Positions 29,060 to 39,293 of a stretch of 64,000 bases of DNA are shown piece after piece. Numbering within the stretch: the stretch's first letter is position 1; each line of letters opens with the position of its first letter. This DNA is from Fusobacterium varium (GTDB lineage Bacteria; Fusobacteriota; Fusobacteriia; Fusobacteriales; Fusobacteriaceae): NCBI GenBank assembly GCA_002356455.1, contig AP017968.1:1488001-1552000 (forward strand). The letters run 5' to 3'. The notes below the pieces were generated by a model. It worked only from the letters and a program-made list of their open reading frames with translations, searched no databases and was not told the origin of the DNA. Both the position numbers and the translations under genes were made by a program.

Positions 29060-29821
29060 ATGAAGAAAATATTATTATTGTTTATCATTATTTCAAGCTT
29101 TGCTTTTGGAGAATGGAAAACCTATGAAATAGGAGAGTTTAGAACTATTGAATTTGAAGAAAATTTCAGAATAACTTATTATAAAAATGAAATTATAGGA
29201 TCAAGTATCGTTGTTGAAGATAAAAAAGAATTTGAAAGAATATCACATACTTTTAATGAAGATTATGGGCCAGCGAATAATTTACCTTTTATTGCAAATG
29301 TATATGTTGAATTTAAAATAGATGATAATGAAGAACTGCTATTTAAGACTTATCCAAAAGGAAAGTATGATAATAGGTTAATAAACTTAGATTTATATTA
29401 TAAAAAGAATATGAAGCTGGAAGAAACAGAGAAAATTCAACTTTTAATAGAACAAATGAAAAAAGGGAAAACATTAAAAATAATTATCCATAAAGGAAAA
29501 AATAAAATAGAAAAAAAATATGAATTGGAAGTAGTGAATAATAAAAATATGAAAGTTAATTCAACCTATAATGATATTAAAAAGGAAAAACTAGAAAAAG
29601 ATATCAAAAGATTAGAAGAAGAAGAAATCGTTTTAGGTAGAAAAAACAAGGGTTTTGGAGTACAAGAAATAGTAACAATTAAGGAATTAGAAGCTAATCC
29701 TAGTGGGAATGAAATGCAAAAACTTAAAGATAAAGGCCTTCAATGTGTTGGCTTAACACAAAGTAAAATAATGGAATTAAGTAAGATGAGAAATCAACTT
29801 AAAAAAATGGAAGAATTATAG
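29060..29821 (+). CDS. Exported protein with a tape-measure-derived C-terminus
   Basis: A 253-residue protein with a signal peptide (MKKILLLFIIISSFAFG). Residues 18-165 resemble the exported protein at 18207 (both have L-x-EQMKKG-x-x-x-K). Residues 174-253 align with residues about 545-626 of the adjacent tape measure protein: KRLE-x-EEIVLGRKNKGFG is shared, and about 42 of 65 positions are identical by hand alignment. It has its own promoter and terminator inside the late operon, the definition of a moron. A protein that carries a piece of tape measure in the periplasm could block DNA entry of related phages, as the Ltp protein of phage TP-J34 acts on tape measure protein. This is an inference. 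Confidence 0.75.
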   Translation: MKKILLLFIIISSFAFGEWKTYEIGEFRTIEFEENFRITYYKNEIIGSSIVVEDKKEFERISHTFNEDYGPANNLPFIANVYVEFKIDDNEELLFKTYPKGKYDNRLINLDLYYKKNMKLEETEKIQLLIEQMKKGKTLKIIIHKGKNKIEKKYELEVVNNKNMKVNSTYNDIKKEKLEKDIKRLEEEEIVLGRKNKGFGVQEIVTIKELEANPSGNEMQKLKDKGLQCVGLTQSKIMELSKMRNQLKKMEEL

Positions 29822-29846
29822 GAAAAATTAAAAAGGCATAAAATTA

Positions 29847-29880
29847 CCTCAGATAATATTGATCTGGGGTTTTTTATTTA
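29847..29880 (+). terminator. Terminator of the exported-protein gene
   Basis: CCTCAGAT (29847-29854) pairs with ATCTGGGG (29862-29869), followed by seven bases of T in a T-rich tail. It ends the moron transcript before the tape measure gene. Confidence 0.75.
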
Positions 29881-29901
29881 CAAAAAATAAGGAGTTGAAA
29901 A

Positions 29902-32900
29902 ATGCAGGAAGATATAAAAATTATAGTAACAGCAGATACTGCACAAGCAGAAAAACAAATAGATAAGATGGATGGCAAAGAAGTTGAAGTAAAGGCAAAG
30001 CTTAAAGTACCTAAAAATCATTTGCAAGAAGTAAAAAATGAAGTAGATCTTTTAGGAAAAAAAGTTGCTGATATAAAAATGAATAAAAAAGCCTTTTCTC
30101 CAGAAGATATTAAAATTTTAAAGGCAGAAATAGAAGCAGCAGCTCTAAAAGCAAAGGCCATTTATTTTGGAGAGGGTAGCAGAAGTGCCAAAGAAATGGT
30201 AGATAGATTAAAAGAGATGCATAAGGCTTTAGCAGAAGGAAAGAAACAGGTAAAAGAAACAAATCAAATTTTTGGAAGTATGGATGTAATGATTGGAAGC
30301 CTAAAAGCTAAAATTATTGCAAGTATAGTAAATACACTTAAACAAGGAGTAGCAGAAGGAGCAAAACTTACAGGGCAGTTAGAATATGCAACAGAAAAAA
30401 CCAGAACTATTTCAACAGCAAACAGAGGGATAATAAACAGTGAAGTAGATAGAATAGGAAAAAAGTTTGGCACTGATTATAGGGAAGTATCAGAAGGGCT
30501 TTATCAGGTAGTAAGTGCAATAGGAGACGTTCATAAAAAGTATGCTTTATTGGAAACATCAAATAAGCTAGCAATAACAGGATTTTCATCTGTAAATGAA
30601 TCTGTAGATGGACTGACAACTGTTTTAAATGCTTATAATTTAGAAATAGAAGAAGCAGACAGAATAGCAAATATATTTGTAAGAACGCAGAAAGTAGGAA
30701 AACTTACAGTACAGGAATTTCAGCAGCAATTATATAGAACTGTTCCAGTAGCAAAGGAATTAGGAATAAGTGTGGATGAAATAGGGGCATCTATTGCATT
30801 ACTTACAGCAAAAGGAAGCAAGGCCGAAGTAGCACAAACACAGATGGCAAGCTTTATGTATGAGCTGTTAGATACTGCAAGTGATGTAAACAAGCTTTTT
30901 ACTAGATTAGCAGGGCAAAGCATAGATACATATATGAAAAATGGAGGAAATCTTGAAGGAATTTTAAGGACCTTAAAAGAATACTCTAATCAATCTGGCT
31001 TTAAAGTAGAAAGCTTATTTGGAAGAAAAGAGGCCAAAAGTTATTGGTTAAGTATAGGAAATGACATAAAAGGATATTTAGAAAAGTTAAATGCAATAAA
31101 TGATCCTTTTAATGAATTAGAAAGAAATGTAGATAATCTAATGGCTACAATGGAGAAAAGAATAGAAAGAGGAGCTAGATATTGGGATGACTTCAAAATG
31201 GCTATTGGAGCAGGAGCACTTGAAATAGTGGCTTCTATTGGAGATATAGCAACAGGCCATGATAAAGAAACAGTGGCCAGAAAAAAAGCAAATATAGAAA
31301 TGGAAAATAATATAAAAATATTGGAAGAACTTGGAAGAAAAAGTGATAAAACAAAAGAAGAACAAGAAAAACTGAATGAAGCTTTAAAAGTATTAGAAGT
31401 ATTAGCCCCAGAGATAGCAGAAGCTTATAAAAGATGGACTAAAGAAGGTGGAAACTATGCAGAAGTACTTTCTTTGATAAAACAAAGACAAACAGAGGTT
31501 AATAATTCATTTAAGGAAATAAGCTATAAAGAAGCTAAAAAAGAAAAAGAAGATTTAGAAAAACAAATAAAGAGATTGGAAAATGAAGAAATAGTTTTAG
31601 GTAGAAAAAATAAAGGATTTGGAGTAATTGAAGCAGTGACTGTAAAAGAACTAGAAAAAAATCCTGATGGGCTTGAAATGAAAAAACTCCAAGAAAAAGG
31701 CTTTGAATATGCATCAGAGGCACAAAGTAAACTGATATTATTAAAAAAATTAAAAGAACAACAAAAAGAGGCGGAAAAAACATTAGCAGAAAAAGAAAAA
31801 GAGATAGTAAATTTTGGAAAGAGTGGAGAAGGTAAGAAAACTCCAGAAGAAAATAAAATAAAAAAAGAGACAGCAAAGTTATTAGAAAGCAATAAAAAAA
31901 TATATGAAGAAAACTTAAAAAAATTATCAGAAAATGATAGTAAATCTCGTGAAATGTTGAATAAGGCATACCTTAATAATGAGGAAAGAATAAAAAAACA
32001 AGGCCAAATAAAAGAATATGAGCAAGAAAGAATAGAACTTGAAATTAGTCTTGGTAACGGAGATACAAACAAAGAAGAAATAGAAAATAAAATCAAAGAA
32101 ATTGATTTGAAAATAGATGAATTAAGAAAAAATATAAATATTGGAGAGTTTAAAACTAAACAACAAATTGAGAATGATACTTCAAGAGAACTTATAAAGG
32201 CACAAAAAAGGTATTCTGAAAAGTTAAATAAATTATCTAATACAGATTTTGTAGGAAAAGAAAGGCTAGATAATTTATATAAAAATGAAACTGAAAAGAT
32301 AAAAAAACAAGGAGAATTAGAGAAATACAGATTAGAAAAAAGTGATTTGGAAAAGAGCATAGCTAATGAAATGGATATTGGGAAAATAACAGAAGCTAAA
32401 AGTGAAATAGATAAAATTTCTTTGAAAATACAAGACCTTGAAGGAGAAATCGGAATAGCTGATGCAGAAAATAGAATAGATAATGCTAAAAAATCAGAAG
32501 ATGAAAGAAAAAAAGCAGAAGAAAAAGCGAAAAAAGAGATAGAAAAAAAGAATAAATCAGAACAACTTAAAATTGATACTGAATATAATAAAAAAATGCT
32601 TGAAGCAACTGAAAAATATAATAAAAATATGGCAGCTCTTAAAGAAAAAGGAACTAAAGAAGAAATAGAAGCAGTAAAGAAGGCTTATGAAAAGGCTAAA
32701 AGAGATATAGAGACAGAAAAGAAGATAAAAACTTTAGAAAATAAAAAAGAAAATACTTTTTATTCTACTGACACAGAAAAAAAGGTAAATGCTGAAGCTA
32801 TAACATCTGAAATAGCTTTAACAATGGCAAATGCAGAAAAAGAAGAAGCGGACCAAGAGGCAAAGGAAGCACAAGAAAAAAATACCAAAGCTCTTGAAAA

Positions 32901-34287
32901 TATGAGTAATAATTTGAAAAATTTAGCTAATATGTTTCAAGTTATTGGAGATAATACAAGCAGTCAATCATTGAAAAATATTTCTAATATAGCAAATATA
33001 GGAAGCACTATTTTTGATACTTTAAAGGGAACGGAACAAGGAGCCAACCTTTTAACAAAAGTTTTTGGAAGTGGAGCAATTCCGGGCTTTAAGGATTTTA
33101 GTATGGGAGCAGGTATAGGTAGTGCTATTTCTGGAGCCTTAGGAGGCGGAGCGGAGGGAAATATTGGAAGTATGATAGGAAGTGGAATAGGAACAGCAGT
33201 AGGCGGACCAGTAGGAAGCATAGTGGGTGGAGCTATTGGAAGCGTTGGAGGTAGCCTGTTTGGAAGAAAGAGCAAAAAGAAGAAAAAGAGAGAAGAGAAA
33301 AGGAGAAAAGAAGCACAGGAAAGATTAAAAAAAGGACTTATATCAGGCCAATACAAATGGGCTGATGTGGTAGAGGCATATAATGAAGATTTAGCTAGAT
33401 TAGGTGCAGGGAGCTATATTAATTTATATGATAGAGTACAGGCAAATACTAATTATGACACTAACCTTTCTACTTTAGAAGCTGCTAAAGTGGGACATGA
33501 TGGTGTAAGTATGACTACTCTAAAACAATTAATGCCACAATATAGTGAACAACAAATAATAGACTGGTTTAAATCAATAACAGGTGGAGCAGTTTTAAAT
33601 GGAGATACACTAAGCACAGGAGAGGGAAAATATGGTGCAATAGATATAACAGCTCTTGCACAGCAAGTAACAAATGTAAATAGAGAAGTTGAAAAATCTT
33701 TAAAAGAGACTATAAAAGGAATTATAGATTTTTCAGCAGACAGTTTGGCACAGGTTGTTAAAAATGGATTCTTTGATGGATTAGATGACCTTGGAAATAA
33801 TCTTGAAAAAATGTTGGCCAACAGTTTAAAAAATGCCTTTATCAATACAGAGATATCAAAAGCTTTATTCAATGGAATGTCTGACAAGGTATCTGAAATA
33901 GTAAAGGATATGTTTAGAAAGGATGCTAATCTTGGTATTCAACTTGAAACAGGAAATTTAGAAAATTTAACACTTACACAATATATAGAGCTTATTAAAA
34001 AATATATGGAAGCTTCAAATGAGAAATTAGAAGATCTATTCAAGGAATTAGGAATGAATTTGGATAACTTAACAAATAGTGTGGATAGCTTAAATAAGAA
34101 TATGAGTAAGAATACAGTTCAAGGAATGGCAACAAATTTATGGAAGTATAATGCAGGCCAAAAAGTAACAACAGAATTTAATGGAACTTTTGAGATTCCA
34201 ATAATGCTTGATGGACAAGTATTGGACAAGAGAATTATCAAAGTAACAAGTGATAGTATGAGAAAGGCAAGGAGGAATAAATTTTAA
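29902..34287 (+). CDS. Tape measure protein
   Basis: A 1461-residue protein. Residues 1-120 are helical; about 150-340 form the TP901-type tape measure core (ATEKTRTISTANRG, FGTDYREVSEGLYQVVSAIG). A coiled coil rich in E and K spans about 420-1010, and a glycine-rich hydrophobic stretch lies near 1070-1125 (GAGIGSAISGALGGG, GSGIGTAVGGPVGSIVGG), the likely membrane-inserting part. Residues 545-626 are duplicated in the exported protein encoded just upstream. It sets tail length and helps DNA enter the cell. Confidence 0.95.
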   Translation: MQEDIKIIVTADTAQAEKQIDKMDGKEVEVKAKLKVPKNHLQEVKNEVDLLGKKVADIKMNKKAFSPEDIKILKAEIEAAALKAKAIYFGEGSRSAKEMVDRLKEMHKALAEGKKQVKETNQIFGSMDVMIGSLKAKIIASIVNTLKQGVAEGAKLTGQLEYATEKTRTISTANRGIINSEVDRIGKKFGTDYREVSEGLYQVVSAIGDVHKKYALLETSNKLAITGFSSVNESVDGLTTVLNAYNLEIEEADRIANIFVRTQKVGKLTVQEFQQQLYRTVPVAKELGISVDEIGASIALLTAKGSKAEVAQTQMASFMYELLDTASDVNKLFTRLAGQSIDTYMKNGGNLEGILRTLKEYSNQSGFKVESLFGRKEAKSYWLSIGNDIKGYLEKLNAINDPFNELERNVDNLMATMEKRIERGARYWDDFKMAIGAGALEIVASIGDIATGHDKETVARKKANIEMENNIKILEELGRKSDKTKEEQEKLNEALKVLEVLAPEIAEAYKRWTKEGGNYAEVLSLIKQRQTEVNNSFKEISYKEAKKEKEDLEKQIKRLENEEIVLGRKNKGFGVIEAVTVKELEKNPDGLEMKKLQEKGFEYASEAQSKLILLKKLKEQQKEAEKTLAEKEKEIVNFGKSGEGKKTPEENKIKKETAKLLESNKKIYEENLKKLSENDSKSREMLNKAYLNNEERIKKQGQIKEYEQERIELEISLGNGDTNKEEIENKIKEIDLKIDELRKNINIGEFKTKQQIENDTSRELIKAQKRYSEKLNKLSNTDFVGKERLDNLYKNETEKIKKQGELEKYRLEKSDLEKSIANEMDIGKITEAKSEIDKISLKIQDLEGEIGIADAENRIDNAKKSEDERKKAEEKAKKEIEKKNKSEQLKIDTEYNKKMLEATEKYNKNMAALKEKGTKEEIEAVKKAYEKAKRDIETEKKIKTLENKKENTFYSTDTEKKVNAEAITSEIALTMANAEKEEADQEAKEAQEKNTKALENMSNNLKNLANMFQVIGDNTSSQSLKNISNIANIGSTIFDTLKGTEQGANLLTKVFGSGAIPGFKDFSMGAGIGSAISGALGGGAEGNIGSMIGSGIGTAVGGPVGSIVGGAIGSVGGSLFGRKSKKKKKREEKRRKEAQERLKKGLISGQYKWADVVEAYNEDLARLGAGSYINLYDRVQANTNYDTNLSTLEAAKVGHDGVSMTTLKQLMPQYSEQQIIDWFKSITGGAVLNGDTLSTGEGKYGAIDITALAQQVTNVNREVEKSLKETIKGIIDFSADSLAQVVKNGFFDGLDDLGNNLEKMLANSLKNAFINTEISKALFNGMSDKVSEIVKDMFRKDANLGIQLETGNLENLTLTQYIELIKKYMEASNEKLEDLFKELGMNLDNLTNSVDSLNKNMSKNTVQGMATNLWKYNAGQKVTTEFNGTFEIPIMLDGQVLDKRIIKVTSDSMRKARRNKF

Positions 34288-35003
34288 TGAGAACTGAAAT
34301 TATACAGGCAGACAACAGCGACCATACAATAACAATAATAAAAGAAAATGAAAATATAACAATAAAATTTGACTTTAATCTCAGTCCTTCCCTTGCTCCA
34401 AGATTTACCCTTCCTTTATGGGCTATGGGAAGAGAAGAGGAATATGAATTTCAGGGCGGTTTTGAATTAAAACCAGATGATACAGGAACAAGAGATGTAG
34501 TATATAATCTTTTAGCAAGAATAAGAGGATATAGAGAACTTATATTTGTTTGTAAAACAGCAGATAAATATAAAGGACAATTTGAATATATTTCACAGGC
34601 TTTAAAAGACACTGGAATAATTATGAATGGAATAAGACTGAATTGTATAGCAAATATAGGAAATACAAACTTTGTCACTATGATGGATGCAGTAAGAAAC
34701 CATCAAGGAGATTTAATTGTTTCAACTACTTTTGATACTAAAAGAAAAAGAACTTTTAATTTAACAACTGTTCCTTTGACAGATATTGAATATAGATTAT
34801 ATCCAGATGTTTATTGTAATACAATAGAAGAATTTGAAAAAGTTCTCTATAAAGATATAGGAGGATATAAAACACTCACAGTAAGAGGAAGAGACTATGT
34901 GGTTATTCTAAAAGATGAAGTAAGCGAAAGTTCTCAAGTAGCAGTGATTGATGGAAAAGTAAGAGATTGCAAAGTGTATTCTTTCAGTTTAGAGGAGGTA
35001 TAA
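34287..35003 (+). CDS. Distal tail protein-like
   Basis: A 238-residue protein between tape measure and tail hub genes, the place of Dit-type proteins. It is beta-rich with a start resembling distal tail domains. Its ATG overlaps the tape measure stop. The call rests on position; sequence signals are weak. Confidence 0.6.
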   Translation: MRTEIIQADNSDHTITIIKENENITIKFDFNLSPSLAPRFTLPLWAMGREEEYEFQGGFELKPDDTGTRDVVYNLLARIRGYRELIFVCKTADKYKGQFEYISQALKDTGIIMNGIRLNCIANIGNTNFVTMMDAVRNHQGDLIVSTTFDTKRKRTFNLTTVPLTDIEYRLYPDVYCNTIEEFEKVLYKDIGGYKTLTVRGRDYVVILKDEVSESSQVAVIDGKVRDCKVYSFSLEEV

Positions 35004-35004
35004 G

Positions 35005-36741
35005 GTGAGAAGATTTTTACTTAAATATGAACTCTTGAATAATGAAGGACTATGGCAAGAATTTACAGAGCAGGTAGTAGGAACTACAACTATAAACCTT
35101 GGAAATATTGCAGAGGTAGGAAGTGAAGATTTTGGAATAGACAGTTTAAAAAAATTTGCTAATCTTACTATTCATAATGCTAAAAATAAAAAACTTACAA
35201 CAGGGCCTATTTTATCAACTAATCAATTTCAGCTAGGTAGGAGGGTAAGAATAAAAGTAAGAACAGCAAAATCTACAAATCATTACAATTTAAGTCAAAC
35301 TGGAGAAGATAAAGCTTATATTCTTTTAAAAAATATAAAAAGAGTGGAAGAAATAGAACTTACAAGCATATATGATGGAGTAACTGCCCTTACTCCATCA
35401 GAAGCAAATTTGAATATAGAGAATACCTCACAAATGGCAAGTGGATTATATGTGTATTTTAATAGAGTAGTAAAGCCATATGAAAAAGTAGGTTTTTTAG
35501 TAATCACAACAGCAAGTGACTTGGATGCAGACAGAGTAGAATTTGAAGGAACAGGGGCAAGAGAATATTTTATACCAAATGTTGATCCAGATGTTGTAGA
35601 GCTTTTAGGATATTATAAATACTCGTATTTACCATGGGCTATTGGATATTTTTCAAGAAATTATTTTTCCGATACTTATGGGGTAGAATATTTATATTTT
35701 GCTAAAGAGGATGATCCAGAAAATTTTCCATATTATATAGAAAGCGTTACTAGGGAAAATGGCGGAATAAGAATTAGATTAAATACAGAATTTCCAGTAA
35801 ATCAAAGAATGGTAGTAGGGTTATTCTTTAATGCTGCTGAAGACATAATCATATTTGATGGAAAAATAAAAAGATATGAAGGGATAGGATATCATAATGT
35901 ATCACTTGAATGTCAAGACTTCTCATATGATCTTGATGTTATGGCAATAAATAAGACATATTCTAAAGGGATTACATTTGAAGCAACAATAGAACAGATA
36001 CTTAAAGATAATAACAGAGCAGATATAGAATTTCTATATGACCCTACTAATACAGCTACGCTTACAGAAGATTATATAGTTGAAGATGTAACTATATGGG
36101 ATTCTATACAGAAATTAGCTTTAACAAAAGGTTGGAGCCTGTATTTTAGATATGACAGAACTAAAAATAAACAAGTATTAATATTTGAAGATACTATATC
36201 AGCAAGTTATATAACCTATCAACTTCTAAAAGGTGAAGTAATTGGAGAGTTTACCTATACGGGAGACTTAACAAGAGTTAGAAATATTGTAACAGTAATA
36301 TATAAAGATCATAATGATGGTAACAAAGTAAAAACAATAGAAATAAAAGATGATGATTCAATACTTAGATATAGAGAAAATAGATTGACTTTGGGCCTTG
36401 ATGTAACTGAAAAGGTTATAACTACAAATGATATGGCCATGAGAATGGCTACTCAAGCTTTAAAAGATTTAAAAGACCCAGTAGTCAATTATACAATAGA
36501 AACCACTTTAATGCCTAAATTAAAGCTTAATGACGAATTGTGGTATATTCATGAGAATTTAACAGAAAGGCCTTTATTTTTAAGAGCTTATTCTATTGAA
36601 CATGCAATTTCTGTAGATGATGCAGGCGAATTACAATGCACTACCACAATAACAGGTGGAGGAAAAATTCAATATAAACTTAATGAGTGGCTATATAATG
36701 ATAGCAAAGTCCAAGAAGATAAAGAAATAATAATAGTTTAA
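35005..36741 (+). CDS. Tail tip hub protein (Tal-like)
   Basis: A 578-residue protein with a GTG start and GAGGAGGTATAAG upstream. Beta-rich blocks and the region EATIEQILKDNNRADIEFLYD, then VEDVTIWDSIQKLALTKGWSLYF, match the hub fold of phage tail-tip (gp27/Tal-like, prophage endopeptidase tail) proteins. It caps the tail tube and joins it to fibres. Confidence 0.75.
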   Translation: MRRFLLKYELLNNEGLWQEFTEQVVGTTTINLGNIAEVGSEDFGIDSLKKFANLTIHNAKNKKLTTGPILSTNQFQLGRRVRIKVRTAKSTNHYNLSQTGEDKAYILLKNIKRVEEIELTSIYDGVTALTPSEANLNIENTSQMASGLYVYFNRVVKPYEKVGFLVITTASDLDADRVEFEGTGAREYFIPNVDPDVVELLGYYKYSYLPWAIGYFSRNYFSDTYGVEYLYFAKEDDPENFPYYIESVTRENGGIRIRLNTEFPVNQRMVVGLFFNAAEDIIIFDGKIKRYEGIGYHNVSLECQDFSYDLDVMAINKTYSKGITFEATIEQILKDNNRADIEFLYDPTNTATLTEDYIVEDVTIWDSIQKLALTKGWSLYFRYDRTKNKQVLIFEDTISASYITYQLLKGEVIGEFTYTGDLTRVRNIVTVIYKDHNDGNKVKTIEIKDDDSILRYRENRLTLGLDVTEKVITTNDMAMRMATQALKDLKDPVVNYTIETTLMPKLKLNDELWYIHENLTERPLFLRAYSIEHAISVDDAGELQCTTTITGGGKIQYKLNEWLYNDSKVQEDKEIIIV

Positions 36742-36750
36742 GGAGGAAAA

Positions 36751-37476
36751 ATGGCACTTGATAAGAGCAGATTAGATGAAATAGCAACAGTGATAGCATT
36801 GATGTATGACCCAGAGGTTTACTCAAAATTAAGAACAGAAATAAATAAACCTATGGCAGATGTACCAGCAGGGCATGCTTTAAATATTAACTGGGATAAT
36901 ATAGTGAATTCTTATAAGATAATAAAAGATTTTTTAAAAGAGACTCTATATAAAGAGGATATGTCAATGGAGAATGTAGGAAATAAGGTTGTACAGAGGG
37001 GAGCAAGTGGAGGTATTAAAGTAGGAGATATCTATACAACAACTACTTTCAATAGTGGTGCTATTCCTACAAATTGTGGTATAGCTTATAAGGATTCTGA
37101 CGGAATGATTAAGTATACTAATAATTTTGCAGAATTTAGAAAATTAACAAATACAATATCAAGAGATGAAATGAATGTTGTTGAAAAAGTAGATACTAAT
37201 GGAAGTTTTCAAATGAGAGGCGGAACAAGAACAATAACTTTAAATGAAAAAGCTAAAAAATATAGAGTATTAATGATAAAAGCTGGAGGCTCTACAATGG
37301 ATATTCATTTTATGCTTTTATTAGCAAATCAAACAATAAAAGCCAGAGACCATGACAGAAATGGTGGAGGAGAAATTCACATAACATGGGATGGGGGTAC
37401 AAATGTAAGAGTAACACATCTTACACATAGAGACGGATTAACAGGACAAGTAGATGGAGTTTGGGGGGTGTTATAA
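36751..37476 (+). CDS. Tail tip / fibre-associated protein
   Basis: A 241-residue protein between the hub and the fibre gene. The N-terminal part is helical (KSRLDEIATVIALMYDPEVY). The C-terminal part is rich in G, T, N and H (HDRNGGGEIHITWDGGTNVRV) like fibre or receptor-binding tips. Exact role unknown. Confidence 0.6.
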   Translation: MALDKSRLDEIATVIALMYDPEVYSKLRTEINKPMADVPAGHALNINWDNIVNSYKIIKDFLKETLYKEDMSMENVGNKVVQRGASGGIKVGDIYTTTTFNSGAIPTNCGIAYKDSDGMIKYTNNFAEFRKLTNTISRDEMNVVEKVDTNGSFQMRGGTRTITLNEKAKKYRVLMIKAGGSTMDIHFMLLLANQTIKARDHDRNGGGEIHITWDGGTNVRVTHLTHRDGLTGQVDGVWGVL

Positions 37477-39293
37477 TGAAAAAAGGGAATATAGCTTTAG
37501 AAATAAATGCAGGAGTAATAGAAGGGCCAAGGGGCCTTTCTATAAAAGAAATAAGATATAAAGAAACTCTGACAAATGGGAATAATATATATCAGGTAAT
37601 TTTAGAAAATAATGTGGTAATTGGAGAAATAGAATGTAAAAAAGGGGATAAAGGAGATAAAGGGGAAAAGGGAGATACAGGAAAAGGAATTTTAGCAGTA
37701 GTAAAAACGCAAAAAATAGGACTTATGAATTACTTTGAAATTCAATATACAGATGGTAGCACTTGGGAGTTTGCCATAGAGGATGGAGAAAGTGCATATG
37801 ATTTAGCAGTAAAAAAAGGTTTTGAAGGAACAGAAGAAGAATGGCTGTTATCTCTTATAGGACCAAGAGGAAAATCGTTGGAATTTCACTGGAATGGTAC
37901 TCAACTTGGGATAAGAGTAGAGGGAGAAACTACCTATACTTATACAGAATTAAAAGGAGAAAAGGGAGATAAAGGAGATACAGGAAAGGCCTTTTATATA
38001 GCAAAGACATATTCTAGTGTAGGGGAAATGCAGGCAGATTTTAATAATAATACTGTTAAAACTGGGGAATATGTAATTATTTCCAGTACAGATGGAGATA
38101 ATGGAAAAATATTTGAGAAGAAAGAGAGCAACTTTGAATTTATAGTTCAAATGGGAAGTTCTGGAGGTGAAAGCAAATATTTATTTGTAGATGAAAAAAA
38201 TAATAAAATTGCTATATCTAATATGGATAAATCAAAGTTTGAGGCTTTAGGAAGAGCAGAAAATATTATAGGAATAAATGCAGGAGGAGGAACAGGAGGG
38301 TATAATGCTGTATTAGGATCTGAAATCTTAAAAAGAAATGTAACAGGAAGAGGGAATGTAGGAATAGGATATGGAGTAATGCAGGAAAATACTGAAGGTT
38401 CTTACAATGTGGGAATAGGGTATGGAGTATTAAACGGGAGTATAGCAAGCTCATATAATATAGGAATTGGAATGTATGCAGGCAATAGTATTATATCAGG
38501 AAGATATAATATAGCAATTGGATATAGAGCTTTGTGTAAAAATACAGGACAAGGAAATTACGGAAGTATAGCAATAGGGAAAAGTGCCTTAGATGAGAAT
38601 ACAACAGGATACCAGAATGTTGCTATAGGTGAGAGTGCTTTAGAATATAATAAAACAGGAACAAGCAATGTAGCTATTGGAACAAATGCCTTACGCTATG
38701 GGGATTATGGAAACACAATTGGAATTGGCTACGATGTAGCAGTAACAGGAAATAGTCAAGCTCAAATTGGAAATTCCAGTGTAACTGTTTATTGTTATGG
38801 GGCAGTGCAAAACAGATCTGACCAAAGGGATAAGACAGATATACAAGATACAAAATTAGGGTTAGATTTTATATTAAAGTTAAGGCCACGTGAATTCAGA
38901 TGGGATTATAGAGAAGACTATATCAATCAAAAAGCAAAAGAGAAAGAACTTGGAGATATTGAAAATCTTAAAATAACTGAAAAAGAAAAGAAAAAAAAGA
39001 GAGATGAAATATTAAAAAAATATTCTTTGGAAAATGTAGTAAAAGATGGCAAACAAAAAGGATGGAGGCTCCATCAAGGTTTTATAGCACAGGAAGTATT
39101 CCAAGTTATGAGAGAACTTGGGGTAGATTTTGGAGGATACCAAGATCATTCTATTAATGGAGGAAGAGATGTATTAAGTTTGGGATATGAAGAATTTATA
39201 TCTGTAATAGTAAAGGGAATACAAGAGCAACAAAAACAGATAGAAGAATTAAAAAGTAAAATAGAAAAATTGGAGGGAAAAATAAATGTATAA
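37476..39293 (+). CDS. Tail fibre with collagen-like, YadA-like and S74 chaperone domains
   Basis: A 605-residue fibre. Near residues 53-70 and 168-180 there are collagen-like G-x-y repeats (GDKGDKGEKGDTGKG). Residues about 280-430 hold repeated N-x-A/G-IG motifs (NVGIGYG, YNIAIGYRAL, NVAIGESAL) typical of YadA-like head repeats. The C-terminus has the S74 intramolecular chaperone (NRSDQRDKTDI with the cleaving Ser/Asp region), which folds the trimer and cuts itself off, followed by a coiled coil. The ATG at 37476 overlaps the previous stop. It should bind the host surface. Confidence 0.88.
   Translation: MKKGNIALEINAGVIEGPRGLSIKEIRYKETLTNGNNIYQVILENNVVIGEIECKKGDKGDKGEKGDTGKGILAVVKTQKIGLMNYFEIQYTDGSTWEFAIEDGESAYDLAVKKGFEGTEEEWLLSLIGPRGKSLEFHWNGTQLGIRVEGETTYTYTELKGEKGDKGDTGKAFYIAKTYSSVGEMQADFNNNTVKTGEYVIISSTDGDNGKIFEKKESNFEFIVQMGSSGGESKYLFVDEKNNKIAISNMDKSKFEALGRAENIIGINAGGGTGGYNAVLGSEILKRNVTGRGNVGIGYGVMQENTEGSYNVGIGYGVLNGSIASSYNIGIGMYAGNSIISGRYNIAIGYRALCKNTGQGNYGSIAIGKSALDENTTGYQNVAIGESALEYNKTGTSNVAIGTNALRYGDYGNTIGIGYDVAVTGNSQAQIGNSSVTVYCYGAVQNRSDQRDKTDIQDTKLGLDFILKLRPREFRWDYREDYINQKAKEKELGDIENLKITEKEKKKKRDEILKKYSLENVVKDGKQKGWRLHQGFIAQEVFQVMRELGVDFGGYQDHSINGGRDVLSLGYEEFISVIVKGIQEQQKQIEELKSKIEKLEGKINV

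Noticed and set aside
31524-32360. Long minus-strand open frames within the tape measure gene
   Set aside because: They lie opposite a coiled-coil region rich in E and K codons, which read as S, F and L on the other strand. No ribosome sites; plainly shadows.
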